In this document: positions 21,830-33,400 of the stretch, in pieces
How positions within the stretch are numbered: the stretch's first letter is position 1
Layout of the letters: each line of letters opens with the position of its first letter
DNA from: Rhineura floridana
Taxonomy: Eukaryota; Chordata; Lepidosauria; Squamata; Rhineuridae
Assembly (NCBI RefSeq): GCF_030035675.1
Contig: NC_084483.1
Span: forward strand, 16,405,904 to 16,469,903
Reading direction: 5' to 3'
DNA: 64,000 nucleotides
Notes under the pieces: generated by a model
What the model saw: the letters and a program-made list of their open reading frames with translations, nothing else
The model's database searches: none
What the model was told of the DNA's origin: nothing
Made by a program: the position numbers and the translations under genes

Positions 21830-22215
21830 ACCACAATGGCCTGGTTCTTGTGACATGGTAAACCAGACTATGGCTTACTGGGACCGCACAGATGTGCCTT
21901 CATTACAATACAGGATTAGTGAAGAAAGAGGTTAACCATAAATCCAGATTTCAGCGCAAGATTAACAGAAGACTGGGGGAAGAGCAAAGCCACTGCAAGT
22001 TTCTCTCTGGGACTCTGCACGTTCACACAGTCCCAATAAGCCATAGTTTGGCTTACTGTGCACCAGACCACCAACTACAAACTTTTAAGAACTGTGGTTT
22101 AATCTAACATTAATTAGCTAAAGGATATCAAACCAAGGTTTAACTAGGGTTAGACTAAGCCACAGTTCCCTGTATTTGTACATAGCACAGTTTTTGACTT
22201 GTGGGGACTAACAAG
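21830..22215. repeat. Degenerate dispersed repeat (AACCATGGTTT-like motifs), unclassified
   Basis: Recurring short motifs such as AAACCAGACTATGGCTTACT, AAGCCATAGTTTGGCTTACT, AAGAACTGTGGTTTAATCTA and AACCAAGGTTTAACTAGGGT suggest a decayed repeat. I do not recognise the family. Confidence 0.4.
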
Positions 22216-22289
22216 CGTCTATTATATCTCTTACGCTACTTAATCTGAAACCATTGGCAGCTGTCATCCAGGGATTTGGAGCTTGGTCC

Positions 22290-22465
22290 CATCAGGGTTA
22301 AGGTGTTGGACTACGACCTGGGAGACCAGGGTTTGAATCCCCACATAGCCATGAAGCTCACTGGGTGACCTTGGGCCAGTCACTGCCTCTCAGCCTCATG
22401 AAAACCCTATTCAAAGGGTTGCCATAAGTCGGAATCAACTTGAAGGCAGTAACTTTACCTTTTAC
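22290..22465 (+). mobile_element. tRNA-derived SINE (same family as 685-893)
   Basis: GGTGTTGGACTACGACCTGG, GGGTTTGAATCCCCACATAG head and GTTGCCATAAGTCGGAATCA tail ending AACTTGAAGGC. It lacks the internal GAGGAAGGCAATGGTAA block found in longer copies. Confidence 0.75.
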
Positions 22466-23495
22466 CCATCAGTATGCTGATGCCATGCAGCTCTATTTCT
22501 CCACTCCACCTGAATCAGGAGAGGCTGTGAAGTTGTTGGATCAGTGACAGAAAGTGGTGAAGGGCTGATGGGGCCTGAATCTCGATTATACAGAGGTGTT
22601 GTGGATGGGTGGTTCCCTTGTACAAAAATTAATTATATGACCTAACCTGGGAGAGTTTGTATACCCTCCCCTCCAGAACAGGTTAACAATCTGGGAGTAG
22701 TCCTGGATTCCTGCTTGTCACTGGAGTTTCAAGTCATTTCTGTGGCCAGGTGTGCTTATGCCCAGTTTATGCTGGTTCACTACCTACAGTTCTTGGATTG
22801 GGATAGGCTGGCCTCAGTTGTCCATGCTCCAATGACCTCCTGCTTGGACTACTGTAATACTCTCTACATGGGGCTGCCCTTGAAGATGGTCTGGAGGTTG
22901 CAGCTAGTGCAGAATGCAGCTGCTAGTTTGGTAAGCAGGGCAGCCAAATGGAAACATGTGTCACTGGTCCTGAAAACTCTGCAGTGGCTGCCAGTGAGCT
23001 ACCAAGCCCAATTCAAAGTGTTAGTGCCAGCATACAAAGTCCTAAATTACTTGGGACCCAAGTACCTAAAGGAGCAATTCACCCAATATCAACCATCTTG
23101 GGGCTTACGATCAGCAGGGGAGGTCCTGATGGTGGTGCCAACTTTCGCTGCTGTCCAGTTGGAGTTGACTCTTGACAGGGACTTTGCAGTGGTGGTTCCC
23201 TGTTGTGGAACACCCCTCCCTGGTGAGATGCACTCTTATTGATTTTCAGGAGAAATTTAAAAAACATTCTCATTTACCCAGGCATTTGATAGCGGAGAGA
23301 TAGTAACCATGGCAACCATGAAATTAATTACTGAATATGTGATTCCTTTTAAACGTTTTAGATGTTTTAAATATGTGTTTTTAATATTAAAATGTACTGT
23401 TTGAACATTTTAAATGTTAGACATTTTAACTCTTTGCCACCACGGGCTGCTTTGAGAGGAAGGGTGGGATAAATATTAAATAAATAAATATAAAA
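22466..23495 (+). mobile_element. CR1/L2-group LINE 3' portion in DNAJB9 intron 1
   Basis: Reading begins near the RT catalytic block as QYADAMQLYFSTPPES (YADA where active copies have YADD). Then come SLEFQVISVARCAY, SCLDYCNTLYMGLPLKMVWR, LQLVQNAAASLVS, QWLPVSYQAQFKVLV and LGPKYLKEQF. A 3' end with TGCTTTGAGAGGAAGGGTGG and AAATAAATAAA closes it. 5'-truncated and broken by stops and frame changes. Confidence 0.8.
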
Positions 23496-23929
23496 GTCAA
23501 AGCAGATGCTTTCCCTCTGCCCTTATCATATACCTATGAGGAATGGGGAGGATGTAAGTCCTGGCCTCATTGCAGCTTATGCCCAATAATTTAAACCATG
23601 CTTTAGAGCACAGGAGAGTAACTTACAGCCCCCACCATCTCCTGAAGCTGTCCCATTCTTCCAGCCCATCAGAGTTCCTTTCTTGCTATTAGTTTCCTCC
23701 TGATTTTCTTTAGCATTTTAAAGTGCTTCTTCTCTTTCTATGTAGTTTCAGAACACTTAGAAGCATCACTCTTTTATTTGATAAAATAAATTGATGTGGC
23801 TTTTTAAAAATCGTTTTTCTTGGTCACATAGCTTGGGGGGGAAATAAGTTTTCTGCCTAGCTTTCTCAGCAGAGTAAAGTCGGAAAAGAATTACTTTCAC
23901 TTGCTTTCCTAACAGTAGCAATTCTATAC

Positions 23930-24015
23930 TTAAAAACCCAACTCTATATGCTTATTTGAGCTGTTCCGTCAAACCCAACAGGGCTTATTTCTCAGTAGAC
24001 CAGCACAAGATTGGG
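23930..24015. repeat. Short palindromic dispersed repeat, degenerate
   Basis: AACCCAACTCTATATGCTTA start, CAGGGCTTATTTCTCAGTAG core and CAGCACAAGATTGGGGATT end. Weak member of the 3185-3285 family. Confidence 0.45.
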
Positions 24016-24875
24016 GATTCTTCACTTAGTCACAGTGAAAAATGAAGCTGAGTTGCCTTTATTCTGAATTAGTTAATCCAGAACACTTTTTTCTCTGGCT
24101 CCATCCACCATTAGCTCTGTGTCATGCCCCCCCCGACAAATTACCCCCAAAGGAACGTCTAAACCCTCATTCAAAAACCACAGCATTGTTTTGTACCTTA
24201 GCAAGACTAATTCCAAGGGGAGATTCTGATAAATTTCAAATAATATGGCCCAGAAGAATCATAAAATTATGAACTTACTTTTTTTTTAATAAGAAACCTA
24301 TTCATATTATTTTACTCACAGAAATAGGCCCTATTCCAAGTAATTTCAACACTCCAACCAGCCCTTAAAAGATATCAACAGAATTACTACAGAGTGATTG
24401 TTTGGAGCAACCCATATGCATCCATCACTGAACAGAACAAAGAATCTGGTTAGACTTGCAGATGTGCATTTCACAGAAATCTAGCAGCTAGTGACTTTAG
24501 CCACAACATCTGGAGAAGTCCTGTTTCCTTGACAGACTGTAAACCAGAAGGCAGAGATAATCTCTAATTTACAGTTGAGTAACACCTTAGCAAATGATAA
24601 CAACTCAACTACAGGCTTTCTTGGAGAGAACCGATTTAGATACTTTCCAGTCTAGAATCAGGCCCAGTTTTAGCCTGCCAGGCTTTTAGTACACTTTAAA
24701 CTTACCATATATGGAGCGAGAAGTGCCAGAAGTCCAAGCTGGATTTAGAAAGAGAAGAGGTACCAGAAATCATATCGCAAGCATACACTGGATAATGGAA
24801 TGGACTAGGGAATTTCAGAAGGAAATCACCCCGTGCTTTATACATTACAGGAAAGCCTTTGACTGTGTAGATCAT

Positions 24876-25046
24876 TTATTTTATTTATTTATTTAGTTGC
24901 ATTTCTAAACCGCCCTATAGCTAGCAGCTCCCAGGGCGGTGTACAACATAATAAAACCACAATATTTAAAATACAGCAAGTGTGTATTGCGCAAACAATA
25001 TAAAACATTATATAAACAAAGTAAAAGAAGACTAGAAATAAAATAA
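24876..25046 (-). mobile_element. LINE 3' tail inserted in the Bov-B element
   Basis: Plus strand TTTATTTATTTATTTAGTTG, then AACCGCCCTATAGCTAGCAG and an A-rich run: a reversed LINE 3' end. AGATCAT on both sides (24867-24876 region and about 25045) fits a short target duplication. Confidence 0.7.
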
Positions 25047-25473
25047 GATCATGAAAAACTATGGAATGCTTTAAAAGAAATGGGGGTGCCACAGCATCTG
25101 ATTGTCCTGATACACAACCTATACTCTGGACAAGAGGCTACTGTAAGGACAGAATATGGAAAAACTGACTGGTTCCCCATGAGAAGGGGTGCAAGACAGG
25201 GGTGTATTTTATCACCCTATTTGTTTAATCTATATGCAGAACATATCATATAAGGAAAGGAGGACTGGACGAAGATGGAGGTGCTAAAATTGGAGGGAGA
25301 AATATCAATAATTTAAGATATGCAGATGATACCATACTACTAGCAGAAACCAGTGATTTGAAATGAATGCCAATCAAAGTTAAAGAGGAAAGTACAAAAG
25401 CAGGACTACAGCTGAACATCAAGAAGACTAAAGTAATGACCACAGAAGATTTATGTAACTTTAAAGTTGACAA

Positions 25474-25857
25474 CAGAGCTGGTGTAGCACAGTGGGGATG
25501 AGAGCCTGGCTAGGAGTCCAGAGTCTGTGAGTTCAAATCCCTACTCGTGTCCCTTGGTGTCAAGGGCCAGCTAAAGATCACCCCACAGTGAGCAGCTCAG
25601 GGGTTACGTGCCCTGCCAACTGTGCAGCCATGGTAGTTCCAAGGAGCCTAGTTGCCCCCCAGCCGGCAGTTATGGAGAAGGAAGGGGCTGGCTTGTGCAG
25701 CTGTGGCAAGCTGAGCAGATCCTAGCCAGCTGGGGAGGACTAGCCTCAGAGGGAGGCAATAGTAAACCCCCTTCTGAATATCGCTTACCATGAAATCCCT
25801 ATTCATAGGGTCACCATAAGTCGGGATCGACTTGAAGGCAGTCCATTTCCATTTTCC
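25474..25857 (+). mobile_element. tRNA-derived SINE inserted in the Bov-B element
   Basis: Head CAGAGCTGGTGTAGCACAGT with GAGTTCAAATCCC B-box, a body shared with 8877-9266, and tail TCGGGATCGACTTGAAGGCA. Flanked by AAAGTTGACAA (25463-25473) and AAAGCTGACAA (25858-25868), an 11-bp target duplication with one mismatch. The Bov-B reading resumes straight after it. Confidence 0.88.
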
Positions 25858-26689
25858 AAAGCTGACAATGAGGACATTGAACGTGTCAAGGATTATCAAT
25901 ACCTTGGCACTGTCATTAACCAAAAGGGAGACAATAGTCAAGAAATCAGAAGAAGGCTAGGACTGGGGAGGGCCGCTATGAGAGAACTAGAAAAGGTCCT
26001 TAAATGCAAAGATGTATCACTGAACACTTAAGTCAGGATCATTCAGACCATGGTATTCCCAATCTCTATGTATGGATGTGAAAGTTGGACAGTGAAAAAA
26101 GCAGATAAAATCAACTCATTTGAAATGTGGTGTTGGAGGCACCATGGACAGTGAAAAAGACAAATAATTAGGAGCTGGTATAAATTAAACCAGAACTATC
26201 ACTAGAAACTAAAATGATGAAACTGAGGTTATCATACTTTGGACACATCATGAGAAGACATGATTCACTAGAAAAGACCATAATGCTGGGAAAAACAGAA
26301 GGGAGTAGAAAAAGAGGAAGGCCAAACAAGAGGTGGATTGATTCCATAAAGGAAGCCACAGACCTGAACTTACAAGATCTGAACAGGGTGGTTTATAACA
26401 GGTGCTATTGGAGGTTGCAGATTCATAAGGTCGCCATAAGTCATAATTGACTTGAAGGCTTGTTGTTGTTATGTGCCTTGACTTGAAGGCACATAACAAC
26501 AAACTCACTAATTATGGTTTTTATTTTAACTCTTTTACTTTGGCTTTCAGTGGTCTCTGTTTAGACTTGATTGTCATAAGTAGCCCTTGTTAAGGCTGGA
26601 AGATATGTTTGCATAAATAAAAATAAAATTAAGAGTGTTAGGCTGCAAATATTTCTCAGAGTAAATGCCAGCAACACAATGGGACTCCC

Positions 26690-26830
26690 TTCCAAACAAA
26701 CGTGCAAAGGATTGTCTGTAAAAATGATAGTATCGCAGCATGATCCTATATATGTCTTCTCAGAAATAAGTCCCAGAGTTCAGTGGCACTTACTCCAAGG
26801 ATAATAGGTACAGAACTGGAGTGTTGCATT
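26690..26830. repeat. Short palindromic dispersed repeat, degenerate
   Basis: GCAGCATGATCCTATATATG, TCTCAGAAATAAGTCCCAGA and GTGGCACTTACTCCAAGGAT; same family as 3185-3285. Confidence 0.5.
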
Positions 26831-27419
26831 AGTCAGTAAGGCCCAGTTCACACATTTGTGGCTGGTGGTGAAGCATGCACCTTTATGTTCACATGGGGCA
26901 ACATTTGTTACTACTTGTTTATTGCTTACACTTATAGCAAGCCTTTCTTCCAAGGAACTCCCCTCTCCCTTTATCCTCACAAGCACCCTGAGCTGAGGTA
27001 GTGCCTATCATTTTCTAAGCACTGTACAGACATTAAAAGATATGGTAGTCCTTGCCCAGAGACTCACAATGTAGTAGACATCATACAAAAGGACAAAAGA
27101 ATGGGGAGGGAAGAGGAAAGCAAATTCAAGTACCAATTCTTGAAATCACATTATCTCAGTAGAACCACCTGATCTGGACAAGTGGGAAGCCCTTTAAGTA
27201 CGCATACGTGCACACACAACTCAGTAGACCACAGACCACTGGCTGGTGGCCGAGGCCAGACTGCTTCCTTCAGCACTGCTGTTCCAGAGCAACAGTCCAT
27301 ATAGGACTATGGCTGTCATTCCTCTAGACATCAATGAATACTCCAGAGTGACAAATTCCAGAGGGGTAGCCATGCAGATGACGTCACAACTAGTTATGCA
27401 GTGGGCGTCATAGCACAGT

Positions 27420-27785
27420 AATAATAATAATAAACTTTATTTCTACCCCGCCCTTTTTCCAATAGGACTCAGAGCGGCTTACAACTAAAAACAACACCAT
27501 TAAAACATACAGAGTATATTATTAAAAAAGAATTAAACTATGAGAAAAATTAAAACCATAAAATATAGGTTAAAAACAGCGGACAATTTAAAATAATAAA
27601 ATCATATAATGTAATCACCAAACCTATGACACTTAATCCTGGTCATTCTCTATCCCAAATGCCCGTTGAAATAAAACAGTCTTTACTTGTTGCTGGAAAG
27701 ACGGCAAGGAGGGAGCTGATCGCACCTCACTCGGAAGGGAGTTCCACAGCCTAGGGGTGTATGGATTTGAACTGGGTCATCCCAG
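27420..27785 (-). mobile_element. CR1/L2-group LINE 3' end in DNAJB9 intron 1
   Basis: Plus strand begins (AAT)n, AACTTTATTTCTACCCCGCC, GACTCAGAGCGGCTTACAAC, and ends with GAAGGGAGTTCCACAGCCTA, the reverse of the LWNSLP-type C-terminal block. Confidence 0.75.
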
Positions 27786-28496
27786 TTCTAGTCCATCATA
27801 CTAATTAGTAAACCATGTTAGCTCACTATAACTCTCAATACTACATGGCTTGAGACCATTTTGAATCCACTACCTATCGGTAACTACAAAACCACTGTTC
27901 TCTAAAGGTACACATTAACGATCTTACTGTGCACCATTTAATTTTAATTTTTTAGACCGCAAGTCAGAAGGCAGAGATATATCATCACTGACACTTGTAA
28001 GCCACACTGGGAGCTTCTTTGTTTGAACAATGGGATAAAAAGTGTTGATCTGTTCAGAAGTAAGCCACTGAGGTCAACAATACTTACTTCCAGACAAGTG
28101 TGATTGCAGCCAATTCAGAACAAATCTGCTCAAGCTGCACTTGATAAAATCAATAGCAATTTAGTCATAGGATGCAATACCATAGTCACAAAACAAAAAG
28201 CATACCCTAAAGCTCACTTTTATATATCAAAGTTTCTAAGTTTTACCTTGAACTCTAAAAGCCTAGAGAGATGTGAAGATTTCAGAAGTATTCATTTGAC
28301 TAATTTCAAGGTCAGTGTAACTCTGTGAAAGAACTTATTTCATACAACTTTCACATGTAAAAACCAGAAAGTGAAAGATTGAATGATACAGAAACTGAAG
28401 TTCCAGGAAAGCATTCCCTGCCTCTTTCACTTTATTGTACTAAAAACAAAAGGAAGCCACTTTATCAAGGGAAACCATGATATCCCCCCCCAAAAA

Positions 28497-28719
28497 ATCC
28501 CAGTCTGCGTCTGTGTTAGAATTGCTTAATATGTTTTTAATAATGTTTTTAACCCTTTTTTAAACTTTTTTTTAAAAAATGTTTTTAACACTTTTGTTTT
28601 AATGTATTTTAAGATCTGTTTTTATGATATTTTAAAGTGTTTTTAGCACTTTGTTTGCCGCCCTGGGCTCCTGCTGGGAGGAAGGGTGGGATACAAATTA
28701 AATAATAAATAAATAAATT
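28497..28719 (+). mobile_element. CR1/L2-group LINE 3' end
   Basis: CCCAGTCTGCGTCTGTGTTA, T-rich 3'UTR, TTGCCGCCCTGGGCTCCTGC, then GGGATACAAATTAAATAATA and AAATAAATAAA. Same subfamily as 312-610. Confidence 0.75.
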
Positions 28720-29331
28720 GTTTATAACCACGTGTGCATGCCACATTTCTCTGTACAGGGACATTCCTGCCCCAAGGCACCTGCCAAAGCTTTCTGTGCC
28801 TGTATGGGGGCTGCTGTTGCTGTTGTTTCATTGTTTTGGCTTTTTATGGAAGTGCATTTTTCTTTTTAACAGTGTTGTAAGTCAGACATCTTTGGAGAGA
28901 TAGCCATTAACAAATCTAATAAATAATAATACCACCTGGGTAGGACCAGGGCAGAACCTAGTAGGCAATGATGGGTATGCAGGTGGGGTCAACCACCCAC
29001 ACTGTGTATGTTCTTAAAATTATTAGTAGTAGCTAACAAAGTTTCTGCACAACAGAAAAGTGAAAATGAGGCAAGCCATAACACAAGCAATAGTTGAAGG
29101 TATTGGATATCAAGAACTGAAGCATATTGAAGACCTTTTACTCATAGCTGAAGACAACCTTCATACAGATATAATTAGCAGAGAACGTAGGAGATCCAAG
29201 GCAAAGAGCAGTCTTGAACACCACACTCTCTATTTTAAGCACTTAAACACACCCTACACTTAAGTTGTTGCACAGCTGGAGCACAGCTCATTTCCTCCCA
29301 AAGCCATCCACTCCAGTTTTTTTCTTGGTAT

Positions 29332-29445
29332 CTTTTTTATTAATTAAAGTGCTTATAAGGCACACTTCTCATATAAGTACATCAAGGTGGCTTACAACAT
29401 ACAAAGACATAACAAAATTAAAAACTAACTATCTTATTACCCTCG
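29332..29445 (-). mobile_element. LINE 3' tail fragment (reversed)
   Basis: AAGTGCTTATAAGGCACACT, ATCAAGGTGGCTTACAACAT and an A-rich run resemble the reversed terminal block seen at 4560 and 27430. Confidence 0.5.
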
Positions 29446-29959
29446 TGGCCAGGACAGTTTTTCTCCCTTACCATAAACAAGTTCTCCCCACAAAGTTAAT
29501 ATCCCAACCTAGCCCACTCCAGCTTCATTTGCACCTGGATTTCACGGTGGCATACTAGAAGAAACTACTTCCAAGCATGTGCAGAGTACTTCCTCCTCAC
29601 CACTAAGTAATTGCAGCACCATGCTTTTCTCCTCTCCCCCGAATCGAAAGGAGAAAATTCCAAGGGAAAAAACCCCCCACTGTGGTGTAGCTGATGCATA
29701 GCTCTACTCCAGTTCAAATGTCCACGGAGCCATGAAACCGATCCTGGGCTAGTCACAACCGTTCACCTTGATCTACCTCACAGGATTGTTGTGAGGGTAG
29801 AAAGCGGGAAAGTTTGGCTGTTAGGCATTCTGACCGCAACCTGAGCTGATCCTAGAAGGAAGGAGCCCACCCCGTCACCCATCTCCTCCTCCTCACAACC
29901 CGGTTCAAGGAGCAGCCCTAAAGCTCTTTTCTCTCCACGTCGTCATCCTCGTTCTACTC

Positions 29960-30370
29960 ACCTGTTCCCCCCAGGCGCATACACTTGCGGCTGCCACCGG
30001 CCAACTGTCCGTCCGGTCACTCCCTTCCTTTTTTCGCGGGGCTTCCCTTATAACGTCGGCTCGCAGGAGCGGCGCGAAGAAGGAGGGCGACGATCCTACA
30101 CGAAGCGCTTTCCGATTGGCCGCCTGGCGTCACGCGGCCCTCCCGCTTTGGCGCACGTGGAAGGCTGTTGTTGCCCCGTTAGAGTGACTAAGCGATTGAC
30201 TGATGCCGCCCAACGCAGCGCCCCTTCCGGCTACGAGGCAGAGTCAAAACTACCGGAAGCGGAAGTGCGCGCTGTTGGTTCTGTGCCTACGGGTGAGAAG
30301 TAGGAGGCGTCATCACTCAGCTGCCATCTGGGAACGGGGGGGTTGGTGGCCGTGGCGGAGGCCTTGCTAT
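29960..30370. promoter_or_regulatory. Bidirectional CpG-rich promoter of DNAJB9 and THAP5
   Basis: CpG-dense interval between divergent first exons. Visible motifs: TTATAA at 30048-30053 (TATA-like for DNAJB9); GGCGCGAA at 30071-30078 and TTTGGCGC at 30147-30154 (E2F-like); CCAAT box at 30119-30115 on the minus strand; CGTCA half-site at 30128-30132; E-box CACGTG at 30154-30159, whose minus-strand CCACG is the half-site used by ATF6/XBP1; and ETS motifs at 30224-30230, 30253-30259 and 30260-30267. Nine bases after the minus-strand CCAAT comes CTTCG, only 3 of 5 matches to the ERSE CCACG, so a perfect ERSE is not present. Motif calls are by eye. Confidence 0.7.
29962..30025 (-). other. DNAJB9: Probable DNAJB9 5'UTR exon (non-coding exon 1)
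   Basis: On the minus strand, GGGGGGAACAG is followed by donor GTGAGTAGAA at 29961. Its only sensible acceptor is the one at 19810, ten bases before the DNAJB9 start codon. The 5' end is estimated from the TATA-like element at 30048-30053. Intron 1 is therefore about 10.15 kb. Confidence 0.65.
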
Positions 30371-30451
30371 GCCTCGGTACTGTGCAGCTACCTGTTGCAA
30401 GAACCGAGCGGGACAGAACGCCCGAGACCAGCGCAAGCTCAGCTTCTACCC
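30369..30451 (+). CDS. THAP5: THAP5 coding exon 1
   Basis: ATG at 30369 (G at -3) encodes MPRYCAATCC through KLSFY plus two bases of Pro28; donor GTGAGT at 30452. It carries the first two zinc ligands. It lies inside the long inverted repeat, unlike exons 2 and 3. Confidence 0.95.
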
Positions 30452-33400
30452 GTGAGTTGCCGTGGCCAGGGAAGCTGAAGGGATGTCTTTGCACCCCGAC
30501 CCCTTAATTAAGTTCACATTTACTGGGAAGTAGGCGCTATGAACTCATGGCCGGGGGGGGGGCTTTTCTTCCAGGTGAGCATGCTTAGGACGGTGATGTA
30601 TGAGATCCTATCGCTGCAGTGGGATTTATCCCAGGGGAAGTGTGCATAAGTCTATATAGCATGAATGTGAAGGAGTGCGATAGGAGCCCAAGCAACTCCA
30701 TCTATGCTGTATACATCTCCCACATCAGAAAACAAAGATCCTTTGCACAAGTTTTTGACGTGTGCACATGATATCCAGTGGTCATAAATCCCCCAGGCCC
30801 TATCTATTAGGTTGAACAAGCCGTGGTACTAGTAAACTATAACTAGATAGCTGTGTGAAGCTGATTATAGAGCAAAACACTCAAAAATGGGATTATACAG
30901 CCTGCTTTTTTTTGGCAACAAATCTGACAGAAATTCTGACAGAATTCAGTGGAACCTTACTCCAAGTAGGATTGCATAGGATTACAAAACTGCTTTGTTG
31001 TTTTTTATGAGATATTCACAACAGTGTGGACTTTCATGTGGGAGTATAAATTTAATTTTATAATCCTACAGTTGATACACAAATTCGTTTTAATAGACAT
31101 ATAATTGAATATTTTTGCAGAAGGGACAAAAGGAATTCAGTATAGTTTGATTAGGCCACTGAACTGGTATTTTTGTGACAGGAAGGGTTGAGTCCAGGGT
31201 GATAAAAAGCAGACCATCTGAGCACAGTAAGTGCATTTTCTGTACTACTAGGTGCCATTCACTTATCCATTCTAAAAATTGTTAGTTTTCCAAAAATAAA
31301 TACTTCATCTTGTCTGTAGCTCTCCAATAGCCGTCACTGTTTTGGCTTTGTCCAGTAAGAATGGAGTTTCCATTGTAATTTTGATTAGCAAGGTGCAACC
31401 CAGCAAAGAAACATAGTCTATTAGAGCTCTAATTGGTGAAACAGTGGCAGGGCTTGCTAATCAAGACCTAGAGTACTGAACCTGTTGCTGTGTAAAAAGG
31501 CCACATGAGCAAATTGCTCTCTGACAAGTCTATCTATGTGAGAATATATTCATGACAATACAAGAGAGGACTCGCAGATGTATGATTTTCGTGTAGCTTT
31601 TTTAGTTCTACATTTACTTCAGTCCCAAAGTGTCCTGTGTGCCAATATAACCTGGTCGCACTCAGTTGGGGGAAAAGGAAAGTCTCACACATGCATAAAA
31701 TATTGAATTGCATGAGCTATTCGTTAAGTGTTTGATATTCTCCTCTTCAGAACTAAGTTTACAGTTGGGCTTACCACACAAGCATAAAAAACTGTAACTC
31801 ATGAATGTAATAAAAGAGCAGCAGCACAGCTGAATAACATTTGAATTATTCCTACTCAGAGTAGATCCATTGAAGTTAATAGATATGAGTAATTAAGGGT
31901 CATTATTTTCCAATTGATCTATTGTACATTCACTAATAGGCAAAAAACCTTGCAGTTTAAGAACATACCTATAGCCCACAGCTATTCTATCAAACTTTAA
32001 AAAGCAGGGAAATTGGGCAGCTATAGTGAATGCACCAGGGGAGTAGGAGACCTAACTCCTCTCTGAGATATTGTACTGCCCTACAAATGGTCAAAATGCA
32101 AATAGCATTTCGGTTGGGCTTTCACAGTCCAATCCATTTCCTGTGTAGCTTGGAAGAATTTGGTAACATGTGCCTCTGAGCATATGGTGAGTGGTGGTAA
32201 CACTTGCCATCTCCAAAGATGGAGAATTATATTTTTGTATGTTTGCTGGTGTTCTTCTTACTTTGCTTCTTTCCTGTGTTATTAATGTTTCTACAGAGAA
32301 TCTAAACTAGAAAATTTTATTTCCCTCATTATTCATCCCAGAAATCTGTGTCAAATTTATTTTTATTAATTTCAAAGCCTTTTTATTGGTCAGTGTCATA
32401 TGATGGTGAAGATAGCCTTTTTTGTTTCAAACTGGAGGTTATGGTCTATTTCTATTTTGGGTCCATTAACAGTTGAATCTGAAACTGCAAACTGATTCCA
32501 ATATGTTGCTACTTCAGCAATGACTAGCTGTTGGAAAAAAAAGGATGCATATTTTCAGCCTGATATGTTTAAACCACTTCATTTAAGGCAAGGTGGGCGG
32601 CACAGTCAATTAAAAACATAGAGCACACCCAGAATGTTGCTAGAATATATTTCACCTCCCACTGTTTTATCTTGTGCAAATTGAGACACTCCTGAGGTCC
32701 ACTGGAGACTATTCTGCAGAAGTCAGTGCCATTATTCCACAATTATGTTTGGAGTTTTTTTAGTATAAATTTTGCAAAGAGTTGCTGTACTTCATATATT
32801 CACAGAAATAGAAACAAAAGAAAATGATTTCCTATAGGAAACTTCACTAAAATTGCAAAGGAAATCAGACATATTCAAAGTGACCATCTGAACTATATCA
32901 ACTTGCTTCCTCCCTGCTAAAACAAGATCAGCACAGCACATGTCTTGTTTCTATTATTTGGGCTGATTGCAGGTGTTGCCACCACTCACCATATGCTCAG
33001 AGGCACATGTTACCAAATTCTTCCAAGCTACACAAGAAGTGGATTGGACTGTGAAAGACCAACCCAAATGGTGTTTGCATTTTGACCAATCTGTAGGGCA
33101 GTCCAATATCTCAGAGAGGAGTTCGGGTCTCCTGCTCCCCTGGTGCATTCACTATAGCTGCCCAATTTCCCTGCTTTTTAAAGTTTGATAGAATAGCTGT
33201 GGGCTATAGGTATGGTCTTAAACCGCAAAGTTTTTTTGCCTATTAGTGAATTTCCCTGCTTTTTAATCCGGGAGGTAAGAAATGGGATCCTGTCCAAGTT
33301 TACTGAGAATGGATGGATCATTTGCATGCTTATTGAGCTCAATGGGATTTACTCCCCTGCAATCATGCTTAGGATAGGTGAAACTGACCACAGAGGATGG

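Larger units (their letters stand above)
24705..26505 (+). mobile_element. Bov-B (RTE) LINE, 5'-truncated, with two nested insertions
   Basis: Coding order fits RTE/Bov-B: EVQAGFRKRRGTRNHIASIH and HYRKAFDCVDH (RT), then LWNALKEMGVPQHLIVL, MRRGARQGCILSPYLFNLYA, LRYADDTILLAETSDLK (catalytic YADD present), DYQYLGTVINQKGDNSQEIR and the C-terminal LSYFGHIMRRHDSLEKTIML, RKRGRPNKRWIDSIKEAT. The 3' end GGTCGCCATAAGTCATAATT is the Bov-B tail shared by local SINEs. It is interrupted at 24876-25046 and 25474-25857. Stops and frame changes show it is inactive. Bov-B is the LINE known for horizontal transfer between squamates and ruminants. Confidence 0.9.

Noticed and set aside
30101-30119. Perfect ER stress element (CCAAT-N9-CCACG)
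   Set aside because: Spacing fits but the second half-site reads CTTCG, only 3 of 5 matches.
30203-30478. Arginine-rich 91-codon frame as a separate gene
   Set aside because: It overlaps THAP5 exon 1 in another frame and has no family. Kept only as a possible upstream open frame.
1716-33250. A giant CACTA-ended transposon carrying DNAJB9, with ends at 1716 and 33250
   Set aside because: The ends do face each other, but the inverted similarity runs well past both ends into satellite and SINE sequence. The end at 33250 also has a closer partner at 31931 that makes a normal 1.3-kb element. No transposase or matching target duplication was found.
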